This document shows, piece by piece, positions 63,900-64,000 of a DNA stretch of 64,000 bases. Origin of the DNA: Cellulomonas sp. RIT-PI-Y (GTDB taxonomy: Bacteria; Actinomycetota; Actinomycetes; Actinomycetales; Cellulomonadaceae); the NCBI RefSeq assembly GCF_025642745.1, contig NZ_JANZKP010000004.1:48711-112710 (forward strand), given 5' to 3'. The first letter of the stretch is position 1, and each line of letters begins with the position of its first letter. The notes below the pieces were generated by a model, which had not been told where the DNA came from, did no database searches, and saw only the letters and a program-made list of their open reading frames with translations. A program made the position numbers and the translations under genes.

Positions 63900-64000
63900 G
63901 TTTGTGACGCCTCTCACGAGCCACTGACCTGCACAGGCGGCCGTTCGCAGGACTTCCGACCCATCGAGGGTGCTCCGAGGAGCGCGATCTTACTAACTAA

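Overview
This is a very GC-rich, densely packed window from an actinobacterium. The gene content and order (coaA, glmS, acpS, the NADHX repair enzyme, alr, tsaE, tsaB, rimI, tsaD, groES, a WhiB3/WhiD-type gene, a BldM-like regulator, guaB, guaB3, guaA) match the conserved actinobacterial core block. With the F420-type oxidoreductase, phosphoketolase pathway and Tad locus, I infer a member of the Micrococcales, possibly near Cellulomonadaceae; the genus cannot be fixed from sequence alone. I saw no rRNA, tRNA, CRISPR array, transposase or integrase. No gene-free stretch exceeds 300 bases.

Layout. 1-1787: end of an unknown gene, a DedA membrane protein and a lipoprotein. 1788-14682: cell-wall and cofactor housekeeping (coaA, glmS, acpS, nnr, alr) and the t6A tRNA-modification set (tsaE, tsaB, tsaD with rimI), interrupted by a frameshifted DUF559 gene between two hairpin repeats, an F420-type oxidoreductase and a nitroreductase. 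14687-17007: carboxylate-amine ligase and a THUMP-like methyltransferase. 17034-21595: groES under two CIRCE operators, WhiB3/WhiD, a MerR-type regulator, a BldM-like regulator and guaB. 21606-31284: an HTH-MurA fusion, an exonuclease, a DJ-1 protein, guaB3, PTS enzyme I, an aldehyde dehydrogenase and a TPR-GGDEF diguanylate cyclase. 31462-37431: ackA, pta and xfp, a complete phosphoketolase-to-acetate branch. 37666-44752: SURF1, an OmpA-like lipoprotein, a heterodimeric ABC exporter, a small membrane protein and DUF192.

44909-59291 is the most distinctive part: a Tad/Flp pilus locus. The order is a zinc-ribbon protein of unknown function, CpaB, a CpaE ATPase fused to a TadE-type pseudopilin, a second TadE, TadA, TadB, TadC, a histidine kinase/response regulator pair, the Flp pilin, a TadG-like protein, an OmpA-domain secreted protein, a lipoprotein, a very large pilin-like protein, a membrane protein and a second lipoprotein. 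The flp gene and the large pilin-like gene share an upstream double box (TGGGCCYRCG twice) at the same distance from a TANNNT -10 element, so they are probably co-regulated, plausibly by the locus's own two-component system.

59372-63899: a DUF3817 membrane protein, guaA, then a type I dehydroquinate dehydratase and a shikimate/quinate dehydrogenase diverging from a TetR regulator, which looks like a small catabolic or salvage unit. Many genes (coaA, glmS, nnr, the F420 oxidoreductase, tsaD, guaB, guaB3, the aldehyde dehydrogenase, SURF1, guaA) have a TANNNT-like -10 box 12-13 nt before the start codon and no Shine-Dalgarno, which indicates leaderless transcripts. I used this to choose several starts.
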